Positions 8,912-16,923 of a stretch of DNA of 40,800 nt are shown piece after piece (positions within the stretch are counted from its first letter, which is position 1; every line of letters begins with the position of its first letter). This stretch comes from Paracoccus versutus (lineage in GTDB: Bacteria; Pseudomonadota; Alphaproteobacteria; Rhodobacterales; Rhodobacteraceae): NCBI RefSeq assembly GCF_000763885.1, contig NZ_JRKO01000020.1, positions 48,602 through 89,401 of the forward strand. Reading direction: 5' to 3'. The notes under the pieces were generated by a model. The model ran no database searches. It saw only the letters and a program-made list of their open reading frames with translations, and was not told where the DNA came from. Position numbers and translations under genes: made by a program.

Positions 8912-9621
8912 GCGAACCCATCCTGTCGGTTTCCGGCCTGACTGCGCATTACGGCGATTTCCAGGCGCTGTTCGGCGTCGACGTGGCGCTGGAGCAAGGC
9001 GAGGTCGTGGCCATCATCGGCGCCAACGGCGCCGGCAAGACCACCCTGATGCGGGCGATCACCGGCATCGCCCGCGTCAGCGCCGGCCGCGTCCGGCTGG
9101 ACGGGCGCGACATCACCGGCACCCCGGCGCCCGACATCCTGATGGCCGGCATCGCCATGGTTCCCGAAGGGCGGCGGCTCTTCCCCTCGCTCAGCGTCGA
9201 GGAGAACCTGCTGATCGGCGCCCATGCGCGCCGCATCCAGGGGCACTGGAACTTGGAAAGCGTCTATCGCCTGTTCCCCGTCCTGCGCGAGCGGCGCGAC
9301 CATCCCGGCACGGCGCTGTCGGGCGGCCAGCAGCAGATGGTCGCCATCGGCCGGGCGCTGATGTCCAACCCGCGCGTGCTGCTGTGCGACGAGCTGAGCC
9401 TCGGCCTCGCCCCGGTGGTGATCCGCGAGATCTATGCCGCCTTCCCCGAGATCCGCGCCAGCGGCGCCTCGATCGTGGTGATCGAGCAGGACGTGAGCCA
9501 GGCGCTGAAGGTGGCCGATTACGTGCATTGCATGATGGAGGGCCGCATCACCCTGTCCGGCCGGCCGGCCGAGCTGTCGCGCGACGCGATCCACGACGCC
9601 TATTTCGGAGCGACCCACTGA
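8908..9621 (+). CDS. livF: HAAT ABC transporter ATPase, LivF type
   Basis: This 237-residue ATPase has Walker A GANGAGKT (38-45), signature LSGGQQQ (from 137) and a Walker B ending in LLCDELSLGL. The VPEGRRLFPSLSV segment near residue 85 is typical of LivF. It starts at the ATG overlapping the previous stop by four bases and its stop overlaps the following permease start by one base (TGATG), so the ATPase and permease genes are translationally chained. It would pair with the preceding LivG-type subunit. Confidence 0.9.
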   Translation: MSEPILSVSGLTAHYGDFQALFGVDVALEQGEVVAIIGANGAGKTTLMRAITGIARVSAGRVRLDGRDITGTPAPDILMAGIAMVPEGRRLFPSLSVEENLLIGAHARRIQGHWNLESVYRLFPVLRERRDHPGTALSGGQQQMVAIGRALMSNPRVLLCDELSLGLAPVVIREIYAAFPEIRASGASIVVIEQDVSQALKVADYVHCMMEGRITLSGRPAELSRDAIHDAYFGATH

Positions 9622-10484
9622 TGTTTTCGCTGGATACAATCGTGCAGGGCCTGCTGCTGGGCGGGCTATACGCGCTTTTCGCCGCCGGGCTCAGCCTGGT
9701 CTTCGGCATCATGCGGCTGGTGAACCTGGCGCATGGCGACCTGATCGTGCTGGGCGCCTATCTGATCCTCGGCCTGGGCACGGTGACGGGCATGAACCCC
9801 TTTGTCGCGGCGCTGATCGCCATGCCGCTGATGTTCGGCCTGGGATGGCTCTTGCAGACCCGCCTGCTGAACCGCGTGCTGGGCGAGGACATCCTGCCGC
9901 CGCTGCTGGTCACTTTCGGGCTTTCGGTGGTGATCCAGAACGGGCTGCTTGCCGCCTTTACCGCCGACAGCCGCAAGCTGGCGGCGGGGCCGGTCGAATC
10001 CGCCTCGGTCGCCATCGGGCCGGTGCATATGGGCGTGATGCCGGTGTTGACGCTGGCCACGGCGGTCGCGGTGATCCTGGGGCTGAACCTGCTGTTCTAC
10101 CGCACCGCGCTGGGACGCGCCTTCCGCGCCACCTCGGACGATGCGGTGACGGCGCAGCTGATGGGCATCCGGCCGCAGCGCATCTTCGCCATGGCCACCG
10201 GCATCGCCCTGGTCGTCGCCGCCATCGCCGCGCTCTACCTGGGCACGCGGGCGAATTTCGACCCGTCCATCGGGCCGGCGCGATTGCTCTATGCCTTCGA
10301 GGCGGTGATCATCGGCGGGCTGGGCAGCCTCTGGGGCACGCTGGCCGGAGGCGTGGTCATCGGCCTTGCCCAGACCATGGGCGCGGCGGTCAACCCGGAA
10401 TGGCAGATCCTGGCCGGGCATGTCGCCTTCGTGCTGATCCTGATGGTCCGCCCGCGCGGGCTGTTCCCCCGAGCCATCGACTGA
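9621..10484 (+). CDS. livH: HAAT ABC transporter permease, LivH type
   Basis: This 287-residue membrane protein has the LivH N-terminus (GLLLGGLYALFAAGLSLVFG, then IMRLVNLAHGDL) and a late IIGGLGSLWGTLAGGVVIG block. It has about eight hydrophobic segments and normal length. The start is fixed by the one-base overlap with the ATPase gene; the upstream extension of the frame to 9384 is a shadow of that ATPase. Gene order here is binding protein-G-F-H-M, unlike the H-M-G-F order of the first set, so the two transporters are not a simple recent tandem duplication. Confidence 0.9.
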   Translation: MFSLDTIVQGLLLGGLYALFAAGLSLVFGIMRLVNLAHGDLIVLGAYLILGLGTVTGMNPFVAALIAMPLMFGLGWLLQTRLLNRVLGEDILPPLLVTFGLSVVIQNGLLAAFTADSRKLAAGPVESASVAIGPVHMGVMPVLTLATAVAVILGLNLLFYRTALGRAFRATSDDAVTAQLMGIRPQRIFAMATGIALVVAAIAALYLGTRANFDPSIGPARLLYAFEAVIIGGLGSLWGTLAGGVVIGLAQTMGAAVNPEWQILAGHVAFVLILMVRPRGLFPRAID

Positions 10485-10493
10485 AAGGGCGCC

Positions 10494-11534
10494 ATGATGA
10501 AAACCACCTTTCCCGCATATCGCCCCCTGGCGCTCGCTGTCCTTGCCGCAGCCGCCCTGGCGCTGGTGCCGCTGATCGGACCGCGCGCCGTGGTGCAGGA
10601 CCTGTTCGGCATCCTCTGCCTGCTGGTGCTGGCGCTGAACTGGAACATGCTGGCGGGCTTTGCCGGGCTGGTTTCGGTCGGGCAGCAGGCCTTCGTCGGC
10701 ATCGGCGCCTATGCCATGTTCGCCGCCGTCATCCTGTTCGGGCTGGACCCGCTGGCCGGCGTGCTGCTGGGCGGGCTGGTCGCCATGGCGCTGGCCGTGC
10801 CGGTGGCCTGTTTCGTCTTTCGCCTGAACGGCGCCTATTTCGCCATCGGCACCTGGGTCGCGGCCGAGATCGCCCGGCTTGGCCTGGGCCAGTGGAAGGC
10901 GCTTGGCGGCGGCACCGGCACCTCGCTGCCCAAGGGCACGACGCGCGACATGCTGGGCGTCGGGCCGGTCAAGGAATGGCTGGGCGTCTCCAGCGCGGCG
11001 GCCAGCGACATCGTGCTTTACTGGCTGGCCTTGGGGCTGGTGCTGGTGACGCTGGGCATGTCCTGGGCCTTCCTGCGCTCGCGCATGGGGCTGGGATTGC
11101 AGGCGATCCGCGACAATGCCATGGCCGCGCGTTCGGTGGGCGTCGATCCGGTGCGGCTCAAGGCGCTGGTCTTTCTGCTGACCGCCTTCGGCACCGGCCT
11201 TTGCGGCGGGCTGCTGTTCATCCAGATCACCCGCATCACCCCGGACGCGGCCTTCTCGCTGTTGGACTGGACCGCCTTCGTGCTGTTCGTTGTGGTGATC
11301 GGCGGCATCGGCACCCTGCCCGGCCCCATCGTCGGCGTGGTGGTGTTCTATGCGCTGGAGCGGCTGCTGTCGGATTACGGCAGCGCCTATCTGATCGTGC
11401 TGGGCCTGTTCGGCATCGCGGTCATGCTGTTCGCCCGGCGCGGCATCTGGGGCAGCCTGTCCGGGCGCACCGGGCTGGAGCTTCTGCCGCTGGGCCACCG
11501 CGCCCCCGACCCTGCACCGGCCCTCCGGCCCTGA
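10494..11534 (+). CDS. livM: HAAT ABC transporter permease, LivM type
   Basis: This 346-residue membrane protein follows livH by nine bases. The LivM core is present: LLVLALNWNMLAGFAGLVSVGQQAFVG near residues 40-70, RSRMGLGLQAIRDNAMAARSVGVD near 200, and VVVIGGIGTLPGPIVGVVVFYALE near 265-290. Two in-frame ATGs (10494 and 10497) are possible starts. It ends 21 bases before the dioxygenase gene, with no terminator between them, so transport and ring cleavage are probably cotranscribed. That placement is the best sequence evidence that this transporter serves the hydroxyquinol pathway. Confidence 0.9.
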   Translation: MMKTTFPAYRPLALAVLAAAALALVPLIGPRAVVQDLFGILCLLVLALNWNMLAGFAGLVSVGQQAFVGIGAYAMFAAVILFGLDPLAGVLLGGLVAMALAVPVACFVFRLNGAYFAIGTWVAAEIARLGLGQWKALGGGTGTSLPKGTTRDMLGVGPVKEWLGVSSAAASDIVLYWLALGLVLVTLGMSWAFLRSRMGLGLQAIRDNAMAARSVGVDPVRLKALVFLLTAFGTGLCGGLLFIQITRITPDAAFSLLDWTAFVLFVVVIGGIGTLPGPIVGVVVFYALERLLSDYGSAYLIVLGLFGIAVMLFARRGIWGSLSGRTGLELLPLGHRAPDPAPALRP

Positions 11535-11555
11535 GATTCAAGAAAGGAAAGCATC

Positions 11556-12389
11556 ATGTCCTATTTCACCGAAGCAGGCTCGGTCGAGGCGGTGAACGCC
11601 CGCATGGCCGAGGACATCGACCCGCGGCTGCGGCAGGTGATGGCCTGCCTGGTCAAGCACCTGCACGCCTTCGCCAAGGAAATCGCCCTGACCCAGGAGG
11701 AATGGGAGATCGGCATCGACTTCCTGACCCGCACCGGCCAGATCTGCTCGGGCGAACGGCAGGAGTTCATCCTGCTCTCGGACGTGCTGGGCTTTTCCAT
11801 GCTGGTCGATGCGATCAACAACCGCCGCCCCGAGGGCGCGACCGAGAACACCGTCTTCGGCCCCTTCCATGTCGAGGGCGCGCCGATCCGCGAGATGGGC
11901 GCATGCATCAGCCTGGACGGCAAGGGCGAAAGCTGCCTGTTCGAGGGCCGGGTGCTGGACCTGGACGGCAATCCCGTCGAGGGCGCGACCGTCGATGTCT
12001 GGTCCGACAATGCCGACGGCTTCTATGACGTGCAGCAGCCGGGCATCCAGCCGAAATGGAACAATCGCGGCCGCTTCGTCACCGGGCCGGACGGGCGCTA
12101 CAGCTTTGTCGGCATCAAGCCGGTCAGCTATCCGATCCCCGACGACGGGCCGGTCGGGCAGATGCTGGGCAAGCTGGGCCGCCATCCCTATCGGCCGGCG
12201 CATATGCATTACATGGTGACGGCGCCGGGCTATCAGCGCGTCGTCACCCATACCTTCGTCGCCGAGGACGACTATATCGCCGACGATACCGTCTTCGGCG
12301 TCAAGGAGACCCTGATCGCCCCCTTTCAGCGTATCGACGGCGACACCCTCTGGCGCTCGCCCTTCGACTTCATCCTTGTCCCTGCCTGA
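11556..12389 (+). CDS. Hydroxyquinol 1,2-dioxygenase (intradiol, Fe(III))
   Basis: This 277-residue enzyme should cleave hydroxyquinol (1,2,4-trihydroxybenzene) between its adjacent hydroxyls to maleylacetate. The Fe(III) ligands of the catechol dioxygenase family are all in place: Tyr157 (in DGFYDVQQ), Tyr192 (in VSYPIPDDGP), His216 and His218 (in RPAHMHYMV). The N-terminal helical dimerisation domain covers about residues 1-100. The segment DNADGFYDVQQPGIQP is characteristic of hydroxyquinol rather than catechol dioxygenases. The start at 11556 has AAGGAAA upstream. Its neighbours, a transporter before it and a maleylacetate reductase across the LysR gene, support the assignment. Confidence 0.92.
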   Translation: MSYFTEAGSVEAVNARMAEDIDPRLRQVMACLVKHLHAFAKEIALTQEEWEIGIDFLTRTGQICSGERQEFILLSDVLGFSMLVDAINNRRPEGATENTVFGPFHVEGAPIREMGACISLDGKGESCLFEGRVLDLDGNPVEGATVDVWSDNADGFYDVQQPGIQPKWNNRGRFVTGPDGRYSFVGIKPVSYPIPDDGPVGQMLGKLGRHPYRPAHMHYMVTAPGYQRVVTHTFVAEDDYIADDTVFGVKETLIAPFQRIDGDTLWRSPFDFILVPA

Positions 12390-12396
12390 GCCGATC

Positions 12397-12729
12397 ATGC
12401 CCAACGTCAAGATCTATATCGACGAAACCCGCCTTACCGCCTGCCGCGACGCCATCGAGGACGCGCTGCCCCGGCTGCGCGACCTGCTGTGCGACGGGCT
12501 GGCGGTCGAGGCCAGCGCCTGCCAGATCGCCGCGCTGCCGGTGGTGGGCCTGCCCGACCAGCCGCAGGTGAATGCCGAGTTGCTGATCCTGCCGCGCAGC
12601 GGGCGCACGCCGGAACGGATCCGCGCCGTCGCCGGGACCATGCGGCAGATGCTGGAACAGGCCAGCGGCCTCGACGTCGCGGTGCGGGTGGGCATGCTGG
12701 ACCCCGAGACCTATCTGGCGCTGAAATAG
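12397..12729 (+). CDS. Small tautomerase-superfamily-like protein with Pro-1
   Basis: This 110-residue cytoplasmic protein starts at the ATG at 12397, seven bases after the dioxygenase stop; an in-frame TTG at 12376 is less likely. After Met removal the N-terminus would be Pro (MPNVKIYIDE), the catalytic residue of the 4-oxalocrotonate tautomerase and CHMI superfamily, and the early beta strand fits that fold. It is longer than the 60-75-residue 4-OT type and near the size of CHMI-type or fused tautomerases. In this operon it might handle keto-enol forms of maleylacetate, which is inference. No clear Shine-Dalgarno precedes it, so translational coupling is likely. It is convergent with the LysR gene, four bases apart. 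Confidence 0.65.
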   Translation: MPNVKIYIDETRLTACRDAIEDALPRLRDLLCDGLAVEASACQIAALPVVGLPDQPQVNAELLILPRSGRTPERIRAVAGTMRQMLEQASGLDVAVRVGMLDPETYLALK

Positions 12730-12733
12730 ACCC

Positions 12734-13684
12734 TCAGCCGCGCCTCCGCGTCACCTGCTGGTCGTGTTCCATCCGCGCGGTCAGCCGGGCGAATTCCTCG
12801 GTCAGGAAGGCGATCAGCTGGCGCATGGCCGGCGGGCCGGGGCGGTTCTCGGGCATCAGCAGGCCCAGCTGCCGCTCGGGGTGGTCGATGCGCAGCGGCA
12901 GCGCCTCCATCGGCACGCTGCGGCGCGACAGGAACACCACCGAATAGGGCAGCACGGTCAGCGCGTCGGAACCCGCCATCACCGACTGGATCGAGGCCAG
13001 CGTGCCGCCCGAGAAGCTGACGTTGAAATCCTCTTGCCCGATGGATTTCAGCGCCCGCTCCAGGTCGCGGTAAAGCGGGCTGTTCGCCGGCGGCGCGATC
13101 CAGGTATAGGGGGCCAGGTCGGCCTGGGCGATGGCCTTGCGCCGGGTCAGCGGATGGCCGGCGCGGGCAGCGACCACGTTGCGGCTGGGCAGGACCGGGG
13201 TGAAGCTCAGCCCCGGCGGCACCTGGCTGGGATGCAGGGGCAGGATCGCCATGTCCAGCGCGCCATTGCGCAAGGACGCCTCCAGCGTATCGACATAGCC
13301 ATAGGACTGGTCGATCTGCACCTCGGGGTGGCGCATCTGGAAATCCGCGATCATGGTCGAGACCACCCCGTCCATGAAGATCGGCGAGCCGCCGACCCGC
13401 AGCCGCCCGGCATGGCCCTTGCGGAAGCGCTGGACCAGCAGGCTGGCCTCCTGGTTGGCAGCACGGATGCGGGCGCCGAACCGCGCCAGGCTCAGCCCCA
13501 GCTCGGTCGGGCGCAGCGGCCGGCGGCCGGGCTGGAACAGCGGCATGCCGATGCGCTTTTCCAGCAGCGCCATGCTGCGCGAGACCGAGGGCTGCGACTT
13601 GCCAAGCGCCTCGGCCCCCTCGGTCAGCCCGCCCTTCTCGACGATCACCGCCAGGATTTCCAGATGTTCGCTGTCAATTTTCAT
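12734..13684 (-). CDS. LysR-family transcriptional regulator
   Basis: This 316-residue protein has the LysR winged helix-turn-helix at residues 1-60 (LTEGAEALGKSQPSVSRSMALLEKRIG) and the LysR substrate-binding fold from about residue 90 onward. It diverges from the maleylacetate reductase gene with 93 bases between starts, the usual layout for a LysR activator that senses a pathway intermediate. The start at 13684 has only a weak purine stretch upstream. The effector might be hydroxyquinol, maleylacetate or the parent aromatic; nothing in the sequence decides this. Confidence 0.92.
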   Translation of the reverse strand: MKIDSEHLEILAVIVEKGGLTEGAEALGKSQPSVSRSMALLEKRIGMPLFQPGRRPLRPTELGLSLARFGARIRAANQEASLLVQRFRKGHAGRLRVGGSPIFMDGVVSTMIADFQMRHPEVQIDQSYGYVDTLEASLRNGALDMAILPLHPSQVPPGLSFTPVLPSRNVVAARAGHPLTRRKAIAQADLAPYTWIAPPANSPLYRDLERALKSIGQEDFNVSFSGGTLASIQSVMAGSDALTVLPYSVVFLSRRSVPMEALPLRIDHPERQLGLLMPENRPGPPAMRQLIAFLTEEFARLTARMEHDQQVTRRRG

Positions 13685-13777
13685 AACTCATTATCATATT
13701 ATGTTCCGTTCATCCGATCAATATCTGTCTTTGGCCGGTGTAGCTTGCCCAGGACCAGGATCGAGGGAGGAAAACCA
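13685..13777. promoter_or_regulatory. Divergent LysR/maleylacetate reductase control region
   Basis: The region is strikingly A/T-rich at 13685-13730 compared with its surroundings. An inverted repeat CATAA-N12-TTATG spans 13682-13703 and covers the LysR start codon, which would suit autoregulation. LysR proteins bind T-N11-A-type dyads of about this scale. The ribosome site for the reductase (GGGAGG) is at 13765-13770. Confidence 0.45.
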
Positions 13778-14851
13778 GTGTCCTTTTTCCGCGAGGAATT
13801 CACCGCGCAAAGCCCGGCCGTCCGCGTGCGGTTCGGCAGCGGCCTGCGCAACAGCATCGCCGACGAGATCGACGCGCTCGGCGCCCGCCGCGCGCTGATC
13901 CTGACGACGCAGCAGCAGGCCGGGATGGCCGATGAGTTCGCCGCGCTTTGCGGCGACCGCGCGGCCGGCCGGTTCACCGGCGCGACCATGCACACCCCGG
14001 TCGAGGTCTCGGAACAGGCGACCGAACATGCCCGCAGCATCGGCGCCGACGTGCTGGTCGCGGTGGGCGGCGGCTCGACCACCGGCCTCGGCAAGGCCAT
14101 CGCGCTGCGCACCGGCCTGCCGCAGATCGTCGTGCCCACCACCTATGCCGGCAGCGAGGCGACGCCGATCCTGGGCCAGACCGAAAACGGGCTGAAGACC
14201 ACGATAACCGACCGCCGCGTGCAGCCCGAGGTCATCCTCTACGATGCCGAGCTGGTCGCCACCCTGCCGGTGGCCATGACCGTGACCAGCGCGCTCAACG
14301 CCATGGCCCATGCCGCCGAGGGGCTTTACGCCCGCGACCGCTCGCCCCTGACCTCGCTGATGGCGGTCGAGGGGCTGCGCGCCTTTCGCGACGCCCTGCC
14401 CCGCGTCATCGCGGCGCCCGGCGACCTGGCCGCGCGGGGCGAGACGCTTTATGGCGCCTGGCTTTGCGGCTCGGTGCTGGGCCAGGTCGGCATGGCGCTG
14501 CACCACAAGCTTTGCCACACGCTGGGCGGCAGCTTCGACCTGCCCCATGCCGAAACCCATGCCGTGATCCTGCCCCATGCCATCGCCTATAACGCGCAGG
14601 CGGTGCCCGAGCTGCTGGCGCCGGTGGCCGAGATCTTCGGCGATGCCGATCCCGGCCAGGCGCTGCACCGCTTCGCCCGCGAAAGCGGCGCGCCGCTGGC
14701 GCTGCGCGACCTGGGCCTGAAGGAGGCGGACCTGGACCGCGCCGCCGAGATCGCCACCCGCAACCCCTACTGGAACCCGCGCCCGGTCGAGCGCGACGCC
14801 CTGCGCCGGCTGCTGGCCGCCGCCTGGGCGGGCGAGGCGCCGGGCCGCTGA
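13778..14851 (+). CDS. Maleylacetate reductase
   Basis: This 357-residue member of the iron-type alcohol dehydrogenase family should reduce maleylacetate to 3-oxoadipate with NAD(P)H. The start is a GTG at 13778, with GGGAGG seven bases upstream; no ATG gives the right N-terminus (VSFFREEF). The dinucleotide-binding GGGS lies at 97-100, followed by PTTYAGSEATPILGQT, a maleylacetate reductase hallmark. The His-rich segments ALHHKLCHTLGG and LPHAETHAVILPH lie near residues 235-265. The length is typical. It lies 57 bases before the TfdB-like hydroxylase and belongs with the dioxygenase at 11556-12389, on the other side of the LysR gene. Confidence 0.93.
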   Translation: MSFFREEFTAQSPAVRVRFGSGLRNSIADEIDALGARRALILTTQQQAGMADEFAALCGDRAAGRFTGATMHTPVEVSEQATEHARSIGADVLVAVGGGSTTGLGKAIALRTGLPQIVVPTTYAGSEATPILGQTENGLKTTITDRRVQPEVILYDAELVATLPVAMTVTSALNAMAHAAEGLYARDRSPLTSLMAVEGLRAFRDALPRVIAAPGDLAARGETLYGAWLCGSVLGQVGMALHHKLCHTLGGSFDLPHAETHAVILPHAIAYNAQAVPELLAPVAEIFGDADPGQALHRFARESGAPLALRDLGLKEADLDRAAEIATRNPYWNPRPVERDALRRLLAAAWAGEAPGR

Positions 14852-14908
14852 GCCGCCGCCCGCGCGACCACCCGTTTCGACGAAACCCTCTGGGAGGAGA
14901 GACCCCGA

Positions 14909-16666
14909 ATGACTGATATCACCACCGATGTGCTGATCATCGGCACCGGCCCGGCCGGCTCGGCCACCGCCGCGCTGCTGTCCAGCTACGGCATCGCCAA
15001 CATGGCGGTGAACCGCTATCGCTGGCTGGCCAACACGCCCCGCGCCCATATCACCAACCAGCGCACCATGGAGGTGCTGCGCGACCTTGGCCGCGACGTC
15101 GAGGACGAGGCCTATATGTTCGCCACCCATCAGGAGCTGATGGGCGAGAACATCTTCTGCGAAAGCCTGGCGGGGGAAGAGATCGGCCGGCTGAAGGCCT
15201 GGGGCAACCATCCGCTGTCCAAGGCCGAACACCTGATGTCCTCGCCCACCCGGATGAACGACCTGCCGCAGACCTACATGGAGCCCCTGCTGTTCAAGAC
15301 CGCCTGTTCGCGCGGCACGCAGGGGCGGCTCTCCACCGAATACCTGCGCCATGTGCAGGACGAGACCGGCGTCACCACCACCTGCCGCGACCGGCTGACC
15401 GGGCAGGAGATCACCATCCGCTCGAAATACCTGGTCGGCGCCGATGGCGGCAAGTCGCTGGTCGCCGAACATGCCGGCCTGCCCTTCGAGGGCAGGATGG
15501 GCGTGGGCGGCTCGATGAACATCCTGTTCCGGGCCGACCTGTCGAAATACGTCGCGCACCGCCCCTCGGTGCTTTACTGGGTGATGCAGCCCGGCGCCGA
15601 TGTCGGCGGCATCGGCATGGGGCTGGTGCGCATGGTGCGGCCCTGGAACGAATGGCTGATCGTCTGGGGCTATGACATCAACGGCCCCGAGCCCGAGGTG
15701 ACCGAGGAATTCGCCACCGGCGTCGCCCGCCAGCTGGTCGGCGATCCCGAGCTGAAGATCGAGCTTTTGTCCGCCAACACCTGGACGGTGAACAACTTCT
15801 ACGCCACCCGGACCTCGAACGGGCGGGTGTTCTGCATGGGCGACGCGATCCACCGGCATCCGCCGTCGAACGGGCTGGGCTCGAACACCTCGATCCAGGA
15901 TGCGTTCAACCTGGCCTGGAAACTGGCCCTGGTGCTGAAGGGCCAGGCGGGCGAGCGGCTGCTGGACAGCTATGACGCCGAACGCGCGCCGGTGGCCAGG
16001 CAGATCGTGACCCGCGCCAACCAGTCCATCACCGAGACCGGCCCGATCTTTGCCGCGCTCGGCATGGCCGAGGGGGTGGACCCGGTGCAGATGCAGAAGA
16101 ACCTGCAGGCCCGCACCGACGGCACGCCCGCGGCCGAGCTGCAGCGCGAGGCGATCCGCAAGGCCATCGCCTTCAAGAAATACGAATTCGACGCGCATGG
16201 CGTCGAGATGAACCAGCGCTATCGCTCGGACGCCGTCGTGACCGACGACCAGCTGGAGCCGGACTTCCAGCTCGACCCCCAGCTGCATTACCAACCGACG
16301 ACCTGGCCGGGCGCCCGCCTGCCGCATGCCTGGCTGTATCGCCACGACGACGGGGCCGAGGTCTCGACCCTGGACCTGTGCGGCCATGGCCGCTTCACCC
16401 TGCTGACCGGGCTGGGCGGCGAAGCCTGGGCCGAGGCGGCCGGCAAGGTGGCGCGCGACCTGGGCATCGACCTGGTCGCCCATGTCATCGGCCCGCGCCA
16501 GACCTATGTCGACCACAGCGGCGACTGGGCCCGCGCCTCGGAAATCAAGGACAACGGCTGCCTGCTGGTGCGCCCCGACCACCATGTCTGCTGGCGCGCG
16601 ACCGGCCTGGTCGCGCAGCCCGAGGCGGAACTGGCCCGCGTGCTGCGCCAGGTGCTGGCGCGCTGA
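14909..16666 (+). CDS. TfdB-like phenol/chlorophenol hydroxylase (FAD, group A)
   Basis: This 585-residue NAD(P)H-dependent flavin monooxygenase has the Rossmann GTGPAG (12-17), a YLVGADGGKS segment (174-183) and the second FAD motif at Gly311-Asp312 (CMGDAIHRHPPSNGLGSNTSIQD). The thioredoxin-like C-terminal domain of phenol hydroxylases follows from about 430. Segments such as PRAHITNQRTMEVLRDLG, VAHRPSVLYWVMQPG and HGVEMNQRY closely recall 2,4-dichlorophenol 6-monooxygenase (TfdB). The start at 14909 has GGGAGGAG upstream. TfdB makes catechols, but next to maleylacetate reductase this enzyme may convert a dihydroxybenzene such as resorcinol or hydroquinone to hydroxyquinol. That substrate is inferred. 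Confidence 0.88.
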   Translation: MTDITTDVLIIGTGPAGSATAALLSSYGIANMAVNRYRWLANTPRAHITNQRTMEVLRDLGRDVEDEAYMFATHQELMGENIFCESLAGEEIGRLKAWGNHPLSKAEHLMSSPTRMNDLPQTYMEPLLFKTACSRGTQGRLSTEYLRHVQDETGVTTTCRDRLTGQEITIRSKYLVGADGGKSLVAEHAGLPFEGRMGVGGSMNILFRADLSKYVAHRPSVLYWVMQPGADVGGIGMGLVRMVRPWNEWLIVWGYDINGPEPEVTEEFATGVARQLVGDPELKIELLSANTWTVNNFYATRTSNGRVFCMGDAIHRHPPSNGLGSNTSIQDAFNLAWKLALVLKGQAGERLLDSYDAERAPVARQIVTRANQSITETGPIFAALGMAEGVDPVQMQKNLQARTDGTPAAELQREAIRKAIAFKKYEFDAHGVEMNQRYRSDAVVTDDQLEPDFQLDPQLHYQPTTWPGARLPHAWLYRHDDGAEVSTLDLCGHGRFTLLTGLGGEAWAEAAGKVARDLGIDLVAHVIGPRQTYVDHSGDWARASEIKDNGCLLVRPDHHVCWRATGLVAQPEAELARVLRQVLAR

Positions 16667-16902
16667 ACCCCGGCGGCCGGGCGCGTTCCGCAAGCACGCG
16701 CCCGGCGGCATGCCGCAACCCGTCCCGGCAAGGGGCGCCGCGGGACGGCGCGCGGGGCCCGATATAACATCGCGGCATATTACCCGCCGATCATGTCATG
16801 CTGTGCCCCGCCCGCCTTTGCTAACCCTGCCGAGGGGGAGGAGACCCGGAAAGACAGGCCCGCAGCAGCGGCGCTGCCCCGCCGGGTCGTTCCTTCGCGA
16901 AC

Positions 16903-16920
16903 AGGAGGAGGAGGAGGAAG
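16903..16920 (+). promoter_or_regulatory. Repeated AGG Shine-Dalgarno tract before the sulfatase gene
   Basis: Five tandem AGG triplets and an AAG run from 16903 to 16920, ending three bases before the sulfatase ATG. The tract offers several overlapping ribosome-binding registers and is a small trinucleotide repeat. The remaining intergenic part (16667-16902) shows no gene; it has one A/T-rich patch at 16760-16782 (GATATAAC at 16761-16768). Confidence 0.6.
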
Positions 16921-16923
16921 AAC

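Noticed and set aside
9666..11498. 610-residue minus-strand frame, Gln/His/Asp-rich
   Set aside because: Shadow of two LivH/LivM permease genes; composition reflects the complement of hydrophobic codons.
13718..16711. 997-residue minus-strand reading frame
   Set aside because: It lies opposite maleylacetate reductase and the TfdB-like gene, both with full family motifs; the product has no recognisable domain.
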